NCBI GenBank assembly: GCA_017450125.1
Contig: JAFSWZ010000025.1
Location: forward strand, 62,001-126,000
Source of the DNA: Synergistaceae bacterium
GTDB taxonomy: Bacteria; Synergistota; Synergistia; Synergistales; Aminobacteriaceae
Reading direction: 5' to 3'
DNA: 64,000 nt
Shown: one piece after another, positions 34,291-42,401 of the stretch
How positions within the stretch are numbered: position 1 is the stretch's first letter
Layout: every line of letters starts with the position of its first letter
Program-made: the position numbers and the translations under genes
Notes under the pieces: generated by a model
What the model saw: the letters and a program-made list of their open reading frames with translations, nothing else
What the model was told of the DNA's origin: nothing
Databases searched by the model: none

Positions 34291-35010
34291 ATGGCGAAAT
34301 TCCGCAGTGTGATAGAGAAAGAACAGCAGGACGCATTCTGGGACATCTGCGAGTCCGGGACTGTTCAGGAAGTCCGCGAGGCGATAGACGCGGGGATAAA
34401 TGTGAATTACGTGTACGAGTACAGCAGCACCGCACTGATGGGAGCAGCACACAGCAACACGCCCGACGTGATAAAGCTGCTCGTTGATGCCGGAGCAGAC
34501 CTCAGCGCGCGCGAACAGGACGGCAATACTGCGCTGGGCTGGGCGGCAGTCTCGAACACTCCCGAAGCCGTGAAGGTGCTGATAGATGCCGGAGCGAGCC
34601 CCAACATTGCGCGGGACGACGGAATCACTCCCCTTATGACCGCCGCGAAGAAGAACACTCCCGCAGTCATCAGGGCACTTCTTGCGGGCGGAGCTAACCC
34701 CAACTTACAGGACACAAACGGAATGACCGCCCTGATGTATGCCGCGATGAACAACCCTGACCCCGATGTGCTTGATGTGCTCATCGAGGGAGGAGCAGAG
34801 GACGCGCGGGACAAGAAGGGACGTACAGCCTTGATGTTCGCCGCGCAGTGGAACACGCCGGAGGTTGTCGGCGCGCTGCTCGAGGCAGGAGCTGACTTCA
34901 ACGCTGGCGACCACGAGGGCAAGACAGCTTTGACGTACATGAAGGCCAACAGCAGGCTTCAGGATAAAGAGGTCGTCAGGCAGCTTATCAGGAGAGCGAG
35001 GGGGGCATAG
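34291..35010 (+). CDS. Ankyrin-repeat protein
   Basis: A 239-residue cytoplasmic protein built of about six ankyrin repeats with a 33-residue period (for example NTPDVIKLLVDAGADLSARE, NTPEAVKVLIDAGASPNIAR, NTPAVIRALLAGGANPNLQD). There is no signal peptide. It starts immediately after the rsmB stop with its own ribosome binding site (gaggagggaa) inside the rsmB end. The function is protein binding by family; a partner is unknown. It occupies a place between rsmB and the PASTA gene where Firmicutes usually have rlmN and a phosphatase gene. Confidence 0.9.
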   Translation: MAKFRSVIEKEQQDAFWDICESGTVQEVREAIDAGINVNYVYEYSSTALMGAAHSNTPDVIKLLVDAGADLSAREQDGNTALGWAAVSNTPEAVKVLIDAGASPNIARDDGITPLMTAAKKNTPAVIRALLAGGANPNLQDTNGMTALMYAAMNNPDPDVLDVLIEGGAEDARDKKGRTALMFAAQWNTPEVVGALLEAGADFNAGDHEGKTALTYMKANSRLQDKEVVRQLIRRARGA

Positions 35011-35012
35011 AG

Positions 35013-36194
35013 TTGCGCAGGAGACCAGGAGGATTCGGGATAATTTTTCTGATGATTGCGCTGATAATCTTTGCATCTGGAGCAATCGTCGTCTACGTTG
35101 TGTTCATGAAGCCGGAGAAGATTTCTACTGTGCCTGCACTCACGGGAAAATCAGTCGTCGAAGCTGTCTCTGAGGCTGAGAGGCTGGAACTCGTCGTGCA
35201 GGTCGAGCGCGTTGCCTCAACAATGCCTGAAGGCCGCGTACTCGCGCAGTCCCCCTCAGCAGGAACGGAGCTCCGCAAGGGCAAAGTCATCGTGCTTCAG
35301 GTTGCTGGCGGCGGAGAACTTCACCCCGTGCCGGACGTGTCGGGAAAGACGCTTGCTGATGCGCAGTCGGAGATTCGCTCGCAGGGCTTCGGGCTGGGTG
35401 ATGTCGTGAGAATCCGCGAGGCTGGTGTTCAGGCCGGGACGGTCATAGCACAGAGTCCCGCTGCACCGGCGAACATTGCGGCGGGGAGAAAGATAGACCT
35501 CCTCGTTCAGGACGCGGGAGACGCTAGCGGCAACGTTACGATTCCCGACGTGAACAGAATGACCGAGTCTGAGGCGCGCAACGTTCTGACGGCCAGCGGA
35601 CTCAGCGTTAGTTCGGTGAACAGGGTGTACAGTCCTCTTCTGCCGGAAGGGCTCGCGATTGAGACACAGCCCGCCGCAGGGACAGCAATAAAGTCCGGGC
35701 AGGGAGTCATCCTCAAGCTCGCTACGCAGAGACGGCCTGCCGGTTACATGGACGGCGAGTCAGGAAGGCGCGTAACCAGCAATCAGGAGGCACAGCAGAC
35801 AGAGCAGGCTCCGGCCAAGCCAGCGCAGACCACTACGCCCGCGAAGGCTCAGACACCGGCGGAAGCTATCCGCCAGTCGACGCAGGCAGCACAGACCACG
35901 CAGACAACGACCCCCGCACCGGCCAAGCCAGCGCAGACACCCGCACCGGCTCAGACGACGACTCCCGCACCGTCGGGAGGCAGCAAGACCGCACGGATAC
36001 GCTACATTGTTCCGCCAATCTCGCGGCCGATGAACCTCCGAGTTGAGATTACTGACCCGAACGGCAAGCGCGATGTCCTCAACCGCCAGGTACGGAGCGG
36101 AGAAGCCATCAACACGACAGCAAGATACACCAGCGAATGTCTCATCACGTACTATCTCGGCGGAGAATTTGTCTGGCAGGAAAGGCAGAACTAA
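35013..36194 (+). CDS. Membrane-anchored PASTA-domain protein lacking a kinase domain
   Basis: A 393-residue protein starting at TTG 35013, two bases after the ankyrin gene. One membrane helix (about 8-32) is followed outside by three PASTA domains at about 38-102, 106-172 and 176-244, each with the P-D/P-A-x-x-x-K start and the Q-x-P-x-x-G turn. A low-complexity Gln/Thr/Pro/Ala tract covers about 255-325, then a small C-terminal domain follows. PASTA domains bind muropeptides or peptidoglycan. The kinase normally joined to them (PrkC/PknB) is absent. The upstream rsmB and downstream rpe flank prkC in many Firmicutes, so this looks like a positional counterpart. Confidence 0.88.
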   Translation: MRRRPGGFGIIFLMIALIIFASGAIVVYVVFMKPEKISTVPALTGKSVVEAVSEAERLELVVQVERVASTMPEGRVLAQSPSAGTELRKGKVIVLQVAGGGELHPVPDVSGKTLADAQSEIRSQGFGLGDVVRIREAGVQAGTVIAQSPAAPANIAAGRKIDLLVQDAGDASGNVTIPDVNRMTESEARNVLTASGLSVSSVNRVYSPLLPEGLAIETQPAAGTAIKSGQGVILKLATQRRPAGYMDGESGRRVTSNQEAQQTEQAPAKPAQTTTPAKAQTPAEAIRQSTQAAQTTQTTTPAPAKPAQTPAPAQTTTPAPSGGSKTARIRYIVPPISRPMNLRVEITDPNGKRDVLNRQVRSGEAINTTARYTSECLITYYLGGEFVWQERQN

Positions 36195-36196
36195 CC

Positions 36197-36865
36197 ATGC
36201 TCATAGCACCTTCACTTTTGGGGGCTGACCCGCTCGATATTGCCGGAGCAGTAGATTCGCTTCAGGGAAATTACGACTGGCTTCACCTCGACATAATGGA
36301 CGGGCACTTCGTCAGGAATTTGTCCTTCGGCCCGGAGTTCGCACGCTCGCTGAGAAAACGTTATCCTGATGCGTTCATTGACACTCACCTGATGATTGAC
36401 AGGCTCGAGACGATTCTTCCCCTCTTCATGACTTCCGGCAGCTCATCAATCACGATACACGCAGAGACAGAACCGCACCTCCTACACGCCTCGCTGAGCA
36501 TGATAAAGAGTGCAGGCCTCAAGGCAGGGGTTGCCCTCTGTCCTCCCACGCAGACGAGCAGCATCAAGGCCGTACTTGAACTCGCTGACCTCGTGCTCGT
36601 GATGTCGGTAACGCCGGGCTTCGGTGGGCAGACGTTCATTGACGGGATGCTCGATAAGGTGAGAGAACTGGTGAGCCTCAGAGAAGTTCACGGCTATAAT
36701 TACCTGATAGAGATTGACGGAGGGATAAACGGAGAGACCATACACAAGGCAGTGAATGCCGGGTGTGATGTGATAGTGATGGGAAGCGCAGTATTTGCAC
36801 AGAAAGAGCCGGGAAAATGGCTCTCTGACATAAAGGAGGCAGTACGGAATTTTGACAGAACGTGA
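36197..36865 (+). CDS. rpe: Ribulose-phosphate 3-epimerase
   Basis: A 222-residue TIM-barrel enzyme interconverting ribulose 5-phosphate and xylulose 5-phosphate. Motifs: APSLLGADPLDIAGAV, HLDIMDGHFVRNLSFGP with the catalytic Asp and metal His, VLVMSVTPGFGGQTF, and IEIDGGINGETI with the second Asp. ATG 36197 is two bases after the PASTA gene stop. The rodZ-like gene starts inside its 3' end. Its place after the PASTA gene mirrors Firmicutes gene order. Confidence 0.95.
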   Translation: MLIAPSLLGADPLDIAGAVDSLQGNYDWLHLDIMDGHFVRNLSFGPEFARSLRKRYPDAFIDTHLMIDRLETILPLFMTSGSSSITIHAETEPHLLHASLSMIKSAGLKAGVALCPPTQTSSIKAVLELADLVLVMSVTPGFGGQTFIDGMLDKVRELVSLREVHGYNYLIEIDGGINGETIHKAVNAGCDVIVMGSAVFAQKEPGKWLSDIKEAVRNFDRT

Positions 36866-37721
36866 TGACATCCTCAAGGAACTTGGCCAGAAGCTGACGG
36901 AGAAGCGGGAAGCCGCAGGCCTTACGCTGGAGTCAGTCTTTGACCGCACAAAGATACGTCCCGAGTACCTTCGCGGGCTCGAGGAGGGGAACTACGAGGG
37001 TTTCCCTGAGACAGTGTACATCAAGGGCTTCTTGAGGACATACCTTAATCTTGTAGGCTGGGACAAAGAGTTTTACGAGGAGTTTGCCGCCTGCCTTGAC
37101 AGCACAGAAGCATCACCTCCACGCAAGCAGTCTTCAGGCTCACGCAAGGGCATGAAGAACATTCTCGGCAACGGATCATCAATGCCCAAAGGCTTCAAGC
37201 CGGCATCGCACTTCTGGCTGTTTCTCGCGCTGGTAGCGGCATTAATCGGCACGGGGTCTTATGTGTGGTACGCGGTAACCTACGGCGGCCTTGACCTCAA
37301 GAACCTGAAGCCGTTCAGCTTCACGGGAGCTGGCGGTCCTCTTGCGTCGAACACCTCATCAGACAGCGCGTCAGCTGAGATCATGGACGAGGCAGTGAGC
37401 GTCGCGGTCTCTGACGATGTTTCGGAGGACGAAGAGCCTGAGGAGGAAGTTCCGCCGTCCCTCGAGATTCGTGCGGTCAATGACGTGTGGCTCAGCGTGG
37501 CTTTCGGGAACGCACAGCCGGTGTTCAGGAGGACGCTGAGGCGCGGCGAGTCAATGCGCTGGGATCTGACACAGCCCGCAAGAGTAGTGTTCGGCCGTCC
37601 GAGTGCTGCACAGGTCATCCACAACGGCACGGATTTGGGGATAGTGAACCCTTCGGCCAAGAAGTCAGAGACTTACATCTACAACCTTGACGGAACGAAC
37701 CGCAGAGCCGGAAGGAATTAG
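36852..37721 (+). CDS. RodZ-like helix-turn-helix membrane protein
   Basis: A 289-residue bitopic protein. Residues about 5-75 form the HTH_25 domain of RodZ (LTLESVFDRTKIRPEYLRGL, followed by EGNYEGFPETVYIKGFLRTY). A basic stretch precedes a membrane helix at about 118-140. An acidic linker (EDEEPEEEVP) leads to a periplasmic beta domain of the DUF4115 type. RodZ links MreB to the cell-wall elongation complex. TTG 36852 is used, with aaaggagg upstream, giving a 14-base overlap with rpe. Confidence 0.85.
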   Translation: MTERDDILKELGQKLTEKREAAGLTLESVFDRTKIRPEYLRGLEEGNYEGFPETVYIKGFLRTYLNLVGWDKEFYEEFAACLDSTEASPPRKQSSGSRKGMKNILGNGSSMPKGFKPASHFWLFLALVAALIGTGSYVWYAVTYGGLDLKNLKPFSFTGAGGPLASNTSSDSASAEIMDEAVSVAVSDDVSEDEEPEEEVPPSLEIRAVNDVWLSVAFGNAQPVFRRTLRRGESMRWDLTQPARVVFGRPSAAQVIHNGTDLGIVNPSAKKSETYIYNLDGTNRRAGRN

Positions 37722-37731
37722 GAGGCAGAAG

Positions 37732-38280
37732 ATGGCAGAAGCAGCAGCAGCAAAACCCTGGTGGCGCGAGACAATAGAGACGATAATCTGGGCATTCGTG
37801 CTTGCAATGATTATCAGGACGTTCATCGTGCAGGCCTTCTGGATTCCTAGCGGCTCGATGATTCCGACGCTCGAAATCGGCGACAGGGTTCTTGTGGCCA
37901 AGTTCTGGAACTGGTTTTTTGAGCCGTCGAGGGGGTCTCTGTACGTGTTCAGGTATCCGATGGACAGGGACAGGGACTTCGTGAAGAGGGTGATTGCAGT
38001 GCCGGGTGATGTTGTGGACATCCGGGACGGAGTGGTCTTCATCAACGGACAGCCGACCGACGAACCCTACGTCAAGAACCACGACAGGTACACTCTGAGG
38101 GAGAGCAGTATCTTTCCGCAGGTGCCGTTCACTGTGCCGGAAGGAAAATACTTCATGCTTGGCGACAACAGAGGCAACTCTCAGGACAGCAGGTTCTGGG
38201 GCTTCGCGTCAATCGACGACATGAGAGGCCCTGTGTTCTGCAGGTACTGGCCGCTTGATAGGATAGGCATCCCCAAATGA
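37732..38280 (+). CDS. lepB: Signal peptidase I
   Basis: A 182-residue membrane protease that cleaves signal peptides outside the inner membrane. One N-terminal helix (about 13-36) is followed by the Ser motif SGSMIPTLEIGDRVLV with S42, the Lys motif DRDFVKRVIAVPGD with K85, and the late GDNRGNSQDSRFWG box. This is the short, Bacillus-like form. ATG 37732 follows ttaggaggcag, 10 bases after the rodZ-like stop. The GTPase gene overlaps its stop by four bases. Confidence 0.94.
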   Translation: MAEAAAAKPWWRETIETIIWAFVLAMIIRTFIVQAFWIPSGSMIPTLEIGDRVLVAKFWNWFFEPSRGSLYVFRYPMDRDRDFVKRVIAVPGDVVDIRDGVVFINGQPTDEPYVKNHDRYTLRESSIFPQVPFTVPEGKYFMLGDNRGNSQDSRFWGFASIDDMRGPVFCRYWPLDRIGIPK

Positions 38281-39113
38281 GAACAGTCTGGTATCCCGGC
38301 CACATGGCGAGGGGTACGCGAAAACTTAATGAATTAGCCAGCAAACTTGATGTTATTGTTGAGGTCAGGGACTCACGCGCTCCGGCCTCAACTTCTTCAC
38401 CGTTAATCAAAGCACTCGCAAAGATAAGGCCCGTCATTCACGTACTCTCCCGAAAAGACCTCGCAGACCAAGAAAAACTGTCCCTGTGGCTCGAGAAGCT
38501 GAGGCACACTTACGCCGCAGATCTCCGAACGCGCGAAGGCCTCTCTGCGGTCAAGCGTGCACTCCTCCGCTTCAAGCCCTCTCACCGTGAAGTGAGGCTC
38601 GCAGTCGTCGGCATCCCCAACGTCGGCAAGTCATTGCTGTTAAATTCGCTCATCGGGAAATCAAATGCAGGAGTCGGAAACATTCCCGGCATCACAAAGT
38701 CCGTGAGCTGGTACAGGAATGACGGAATGCTTATCGTTGACTCGCCGGGCATCCTTGACCCTCACGCAGAAAGCGGAGCTCACCTGATTCTGTCGTGGCT
38801 GGGCTGTGCGAAGGCTGAAGTTGTCGGAGGCTGGGAGAACGCGGCACTGTCGCTGATACGTTTCCTCGAGGCTAGGGGAATGCATCACCTTGTGCCTATC
38901 GAACACATAGACGACGAACCTGCGGCACTTACGCTCGAGCGCATAGGCAAGAAGTACGGGTGCCTGATTTCCGGCGGAAGGGTCAACGCTGAACTCGCGG
39001 GGCAGAAGTTTATCGAGGCTTTCGGCTCTGGGAGGCTAGGTGCGGTGTGCCTTGAGCTTCCTGATGAAGAGAGGGCAATAGATTTCAGAGATGAGGCAGA
39101 TGCAATTGTTTGA
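38277..39113 (+). CDS. rbgA: Ribosome biogenesis GTPase RbgA/YlqF
   Basis: A 278-residue circularly permuted GTPase needed for late assembly of the 50S subunit. The G4 motif comes first (LSRKDLADQ), then G1 GIPNVGKSLLLNSL, G2 GITKSVSW and G3 VDSPGI. The N-terminal YPGHMARGTRKLNE matches RbgA. The gene order rbgA-rnhB-ylqG-ylqH here is that of Bacillus. It overlaps the signal peptidase stop by four bases and the rnhB start by 23 bases. Confidence 0.93.
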   Translation: MRTVWYPGHMARGTRKLNELASKLDVIVEVRDSRAPASTSSPLIKALAKIRPVIHVLSRKDLADQEKLSLWLEKLRHTYAADLRTREGLSAVKRALLRFKPSHREVRLAVVGIPNVGKSLLLNSLIGKSNAGVGNIPGITKSVSWYRNDGMLIVDSPGILDPHAESGAHLILSWLGCAKAEVVGGWENAALSLIRFLEARGMHHLVPIEHIDDEPAALTLERIGKKYGCLISGGRVNAELAGQKFIEAFGSGRLGAVCLELPDEERAIDFRDEADAIV

Positions 39114-39792
39114 CGACGTTATTCTAGTACCGCGCGCAGACCAGAAGGAAGCAGCCGCGCTGATGAAGAAGCTCCGCAAACGAGGGCCGGTTTTCGGGAC
39201 GGACGAAGCGGGAAGAGGAGCACTCGCCGGGCCGCTGATTGCCGCGTCAGTGTACCTCACACCCGAGCAGGAGAAGGCATTAATAGCGCACAAGCTCCGC
39301 GACTCGAAGAAGATGACTCCGAAGGCCAGAGAACGTCTCTTTGAGGAGATGAACGAGATGGGCGTTCAGTGGTGCGCACACTCGGCGACGGTCAGGAGGA
39401 TTGAGCGCGGCAATATCCTTGTGGCCTCGCTGTGGGCAATGGGCAAGAGCGCAGAAGAACTCGCCGCGAAGACCGGCCAAGCTCCCGTGTGCGTAGTTGT
39501 TGACGGCACGGAGAGAATCCCCAAGCTCGCCTATCCGCAGTGGACGCTGATAATGGCGGACAATCTTGTGCCTGTGGTCTCTGCCGCGTCGGTAATCGCA
39601 AAAGTTCTGAGAGACAGGCTGATGATTGAGATGTCGCCGAAATATCCAGCGTACGACTTTGCGCGCAACAAGGGCTACCCTACTCCTCAGCACATGGACG
39701 CAGTCTTGAAGTCAGGAATGTCAGAGGTGCACAGGCCTTCGTTCTGCAGGTTCATATTCAAAAACGGAGGGACAACACTTGCCGCCGATTAA
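39091..39792 (+). CDS. rnhB: Ribonuclease HII
   Basis: A 233-residue nuclease that removes ribonucleotides from DNA. The acidic triad region begins at GTDEAGRGALAGPLIAAS (Asp-Glu), followed by VVVDGTERI and AASVIAKVLRDRLM with conserved Asp. The N-terminus has about 30 extra residues before the catalytic core. The start lies inside the rbgA 3' end, and the following gene starts inside its own 3' end, so the cluster is tightly coupled. Confidence 0.93.
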   Translation: MRQMQLFDDVILVPRADQKEAAALMKKLRKRGPVFGTDEAGRGALAGPLIAASVYLTPEQEKALIAHKLRDSKKMTPKARERLFEEMNEMGVQWCAHSATVRRIERGNILVASLWAMGKSAEELAAKTGQAPVCVVVDGTERIPKLAYPQWTLIMADNLVPVVSAASVIAKVLRDRLMIEMSPKYPAYDFARNKGYPTPQHMDAVLKSGMSEVHRPSFCRFIFKNGGTTLAAD

Positions 39793-40885
39793 CGTAAACG
39801 TAGAGAGCGGGTACAACCAGGCACAGCAGAACATCTCGGCGAACGCACGTCAGGGCCAGATCTCGACAGGGCCGCAGATTCAGCCGCCCTCCTCTATTGC
39901 CGCCCGCTTGGCCGGAATCCGCACGGGCATGGTCGTTGAAGGAAGCGTGCTGTCGCAGAACTCCGACGGAACATACCTCGTGCGTGTCGACGTGAACGGT
40001 GTTGCTCAGGAGCTCAGGGCACGTGCTACGCTGTCGCTGATTCCGGGCGAACACTTCCGGGCAGTGTGGGACGCGTCGGGTCATGACGGAGTGCCGGTGC
40101 TGAGGCTGTCGCAGGGTGAGCTGTCGTTCTTGTCGCAGATTCCCGCGCGGGACAGGGAGCTCGCGACTGCGCTGCTGTCGAGGGGGCTTCCGCTGTCGAG
40201 CGAAGTCCTCAACGCCATTAAGGACGCGTGGCGGAAGTCCGGCTCTGACCCGTCGGAGCTGTCGTCGTTCATTGAGCTGTGGGCACGCGATGTCCCGATG
40301 ACGCAGGAGAACGCCTCCCTTCTCTCGCAGTACGCGGCGATGAACGGCACTGAGGCTACGGAGATGTGGAACAGAATCCGCCGTGAGCTCCGCGAGAAGA
40401 GCAAGGGCAATGACCCCGTGAAAGTCCTCCGTAAGATGAAGGAAGGCAGCGACGACATCGCGAAATTCCTGCAGGCACAATCTATCCTCATGAAGTCCCC
40501 GCGCAACGAAGTCAATCCCGCTCTCTTGGCCGCACCTTTCTGGCCTCTCGCCGACAATGCCTCGCAGAACCTGACCGCGAAAATCTACGTCGGACGTTCA
40601 GCGGAAGAGGAAGGGCAGAAGTATTGGCAGGTAGGTTTCGGGATTACGGGCTCAGTGCTCGGTGAAGTGGGCGGGCTCGTCGAGAGCGACGGCAAAAGCT
40701 GCAACCTCACGCTTAACGCCGAGAAGCCGGAGACGTGCAGAATCCTCGAGCGCAAACGTCGTGAACTGCGCAGAGAGCTTGAGGGCGGGGCACTGCCTGT
40801 GAGCTTCATCGGAATCTCTCAGAGAGCACCAGAGACTGAACGCGACGTGCTTCTTGCGGGCAGAGGGCTCGACATTACGGTGTGA
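39779..40885 (+). CDS. YlqG/FliK-like protein of unknown function
   Basis: A 368-residue protein with no signal peptide. The N-terminal 45 residues are Gln/Asn-rich and disordered-looking. A small beta domain follows (MVVEGSVLSQNSDGTYLVRV), then a helical middle and a C-terminal beta domain (WQVGFGITGSVLGEVGGLVE, then RELRRELEGG), which resembles the hook-length-control FliK C-terminus. By position it equals Bacillus ylqG, which lies between rnhB and the flhB-like ylqH. TTG 39779 has ggaggga upstream. No flagellar genes are near. Confidence 0.68.
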   Translation: MPPINVNVESGYNQAQQNISANARQGQISTGPQIQPPSSIAARLAGIRTGMVVEGSVLSQNSDGTYLVRVDVNGVAQELRARATLSLIPGEHFRAVWDASGHDGVPVLRLSQGELSFLSQIPARDRELATALLSRGLPLSSEVLNAIKDAWRKSGSDPSELSSFIELWARDVPMTQENASLLSQYAAMNGTEATEMWNRIRRELREKSKGNDPVKVLRKMKEGSDDIAKFLQAQSILMKSPRNEVNPALLAAPFWPLADNASQNLTAKIYVGRSAEEEGQKYWQVGFGITGSVLGEVGGLVESDGKSCNLTLNAEKPETCRILERKRRELRRELEGGALPVSFIGISQRAPETERDVLLAGRGLDITV

Positions 40886-40888
40886 ACG

Positions 40889-41161
40889 ATGGCAGACAAC
40901 AGACCAGACAAGGCCGTAGCCGTAAAGTACGACAGCAAGAAGATGGCCGCACCGACAGTCGTTGCGAAGGGCGAGGGCTTCCTTGCACGCAAGATCGTCG
41001 AGCGCGCAATAGAAGCTGATGTTCCCATCGTGGAGGATGCCGCGCTGGTGTCCGCGCTGATTTCGCTCGAGCTCGGCGAGGAGATTCCCGCAGAACTCTA
41101 CGAGGTCGTGGCGAGGGTGCTTGCGTGGGTGTACAGGCTCGACAAGGAAGCACAGCAATGA
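40889..41161 (+). CDS. FlhB C-terminal-like protein (YlqH family)
   Basis: A 90-residue protein equal to the cytoplasmic domain of FlhB/YscU, as in Bacillus YlqH. It starts with AVAVKYDSKKMAAPTVVAKG and ends with the ELYEVVARVLAWVY helix. The self-cleavage N-P-T-H of true FlhB is not preserved (A-A-P-T), so autocleavage is not expected. It has no membrane part. The function of the family is unsettled. It overlaps yraN by four bases. Confidence 0.86.
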   Translation: MADNRPDKAVAVKYDSKKMAAPTVVAKGEGFLARKIVERAIEADVPIVEDAALVSALISLELGEEIPAELYEVVARVLAWVYRLDKEAQQ

Positions 41162-41538
41162 CGCACGCTCAGGAGCTCGGACGTTACGCGGAGGACAGGG
41201 CGGCGGAGTACCTCGCGTCCATAGGCTGGCGGGTTGTTGCCCGCAACGTCAGGAACAGCTGCGGAGAGCTCGACATCATTGCCCTTGACCCGAAAGCCCG
41301 GGAGCTCGTGATTGTCGAGGTCAGGGCACGTACGCTAGGGCTGACGCAGAGCCCGCTGGAGTCCGTAGGTTCACGCAAGCTCAGGACGCTGCTCAAGGCA
41401 TCGAGGCTGTACGTTGAGGAGATTAACTGGACGGGGTTCTGGAGGATTGACGTTGTCGGAATAACAATAAAAGCTCCCGGTGATTGGGAGCTCGAACACG
41501 TCAAAGACATAACCGCAGGGATGAACGTATCATGCTAG
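41158..41538 (+). CDS. YraN family (UPF0102) putative endonuclease
   Basis: A 126-residue protein with the Holliday-junction-resolvase-like PD-(D/E)xK fold: GRYAEDRAAEYLASIGWRVV, then NSCGELDIIALD and VIVEVRART with the E-x-R variant of the motif. ATG 41158 overlaps the previous stop by four bases. It closes the long plus-strand housekeeping run and overlaps the convergent binding-protein gene by four bases at its 3' end. Confidence 0.88.
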   Translation: MTHAQELGRYAEDRAAEYLASIGWRVVARNVRNSCGELDIIALDPKARELVIVEVRARTLGLTQSPLESVGSRKLRTLLKASRLYVEEINWTGFWRIDVVGITIKAPGDWELEHVKDITAGMNVSC

Positions 41539-42353
41539 GGCATAACCTGGAACGTCCGCGCAATTGCCCTGTCCATAACTTTCTGGCGGTCGCGCTTGGA
41601 GATTTTCGCCAGAGCGGCATTGATGCCCTCAAGCAGCTTGTTATCATCCTTGCGTACTGCCGCGCATATTCCGCTGAACTCCAGCTTGAAGCCCTCTCCC
41701 TCAGGAAACGCTATAACCTTCAGGTTTCTGTGCTTGCGCTGGTATGACTGTCCCGTGTCGAGGTTTATCACCGTCCCGTCAACTTGGTTGTTGATGACCA
41801 TGTTCAGCATCTGCGTAACCGTCTCGACCGGCGGCATGTGTATTACTCCCTCTATCTGGTCTATAACGTCGTCAAGGTGAGTACCCCTCTGCGCCACAAG
41901 TCTTGCACCCGCGAAATCCGCCAGCTTCTCGGCGTTCCAGTAACTGCTCTTGTTGTTCACGACGATCGTGTATTCCGTCTTCGTGATGTCGTAAACGTCA
42001 GAGAAAGCAGACTTCTTCCTGCGTTCGGGAGAGTCCAGCATCCCGGAGAAAATCGCGTCGATTTCGCCCCTGTTCAGTGCGTCCTGCAGGTCATTCCACG
42101 CAATTTTCCTCACCTCCAGCTTCATGTGAAGCTCATCGGCAACCAGCTTCGCGATCTGCAGGTCATAGCCTTCCGCGTAATGTCCCGGCTCGTTCACTAT
42201 GGGGAAGTTGGTCTTGGTCTGAGCGTTCTCCTCCCAGTTGTTAGGGGCATAGTCGCACTCAACGCCTATACGCAGAACCTTGCCGCTGTCCATATTGCGG
42301 GTGAAGTACACTCCTGCCGCTATCAACAGTAAAAGCAACAAGTATTTCTTCAT
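41535..42353 (-). CDS. Extracellular amino-acid-type solute-binding protein
   Basis: A 272-residue periplasmic-binding protein of family 3. After an N-terminal hydrophobic segment (residues 4-16, no lipobox Cys), motifs include LRIGVECDYAPNNW, EGYDLQIAKLVADEL and GEIDAIFSGMLDSPERR, which form the ligand cleft. It would deliver an amino acid or similar compound to an ABC importer. No permease or ATPase gene adjoins it, so the transporter must be elsewhere. The next gene on the same strand, an amidohydrolase, lies about 50 bases upstream. Confidence 0.87.
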   Translation of the reverse strand: MKKYLLLLLLIAAGVYFTRNMDSGKVLRIGVECDYAPNNWEENAQTKTNFPIVNEPGHYAEGYDLQIAKLVADELHMKLEVRKIAWNDLQDALNRGEIDAIFSGMLDSPERRKKSAFSDVYDITKTEYTIVVNNKSSYWNAEKLADFAGARLVAQRGTHLDDVIDQIEGVIHMPPVETVTQMLNMVINNQVDGTVINLDTGQSYQRKHRNLKVIAFPEGEGFKLEFSGICAAVRKDDNKLLEGINAALAKISKRDRQKVMDRAIARTFQVMP

Positions 42354-42401
42354 TGCGTCGTCCCTCCTCGATATGAAAATTGTCCGAATATTATACAGGT
42401 T

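Noticed and set aside
39779-41161. A flagellar operon
   Set aside because: Only FliK-like and FlhB C-terminal-like genes are present, in the known ylqG-ylqH setting, with no other flagellar genes.
41470-41490. Perfect hairpin AGCTCCC / GGGAGCT near the end of yraN
   Set aside because: It is inside the coding sequence and has no T-tract on either strand.
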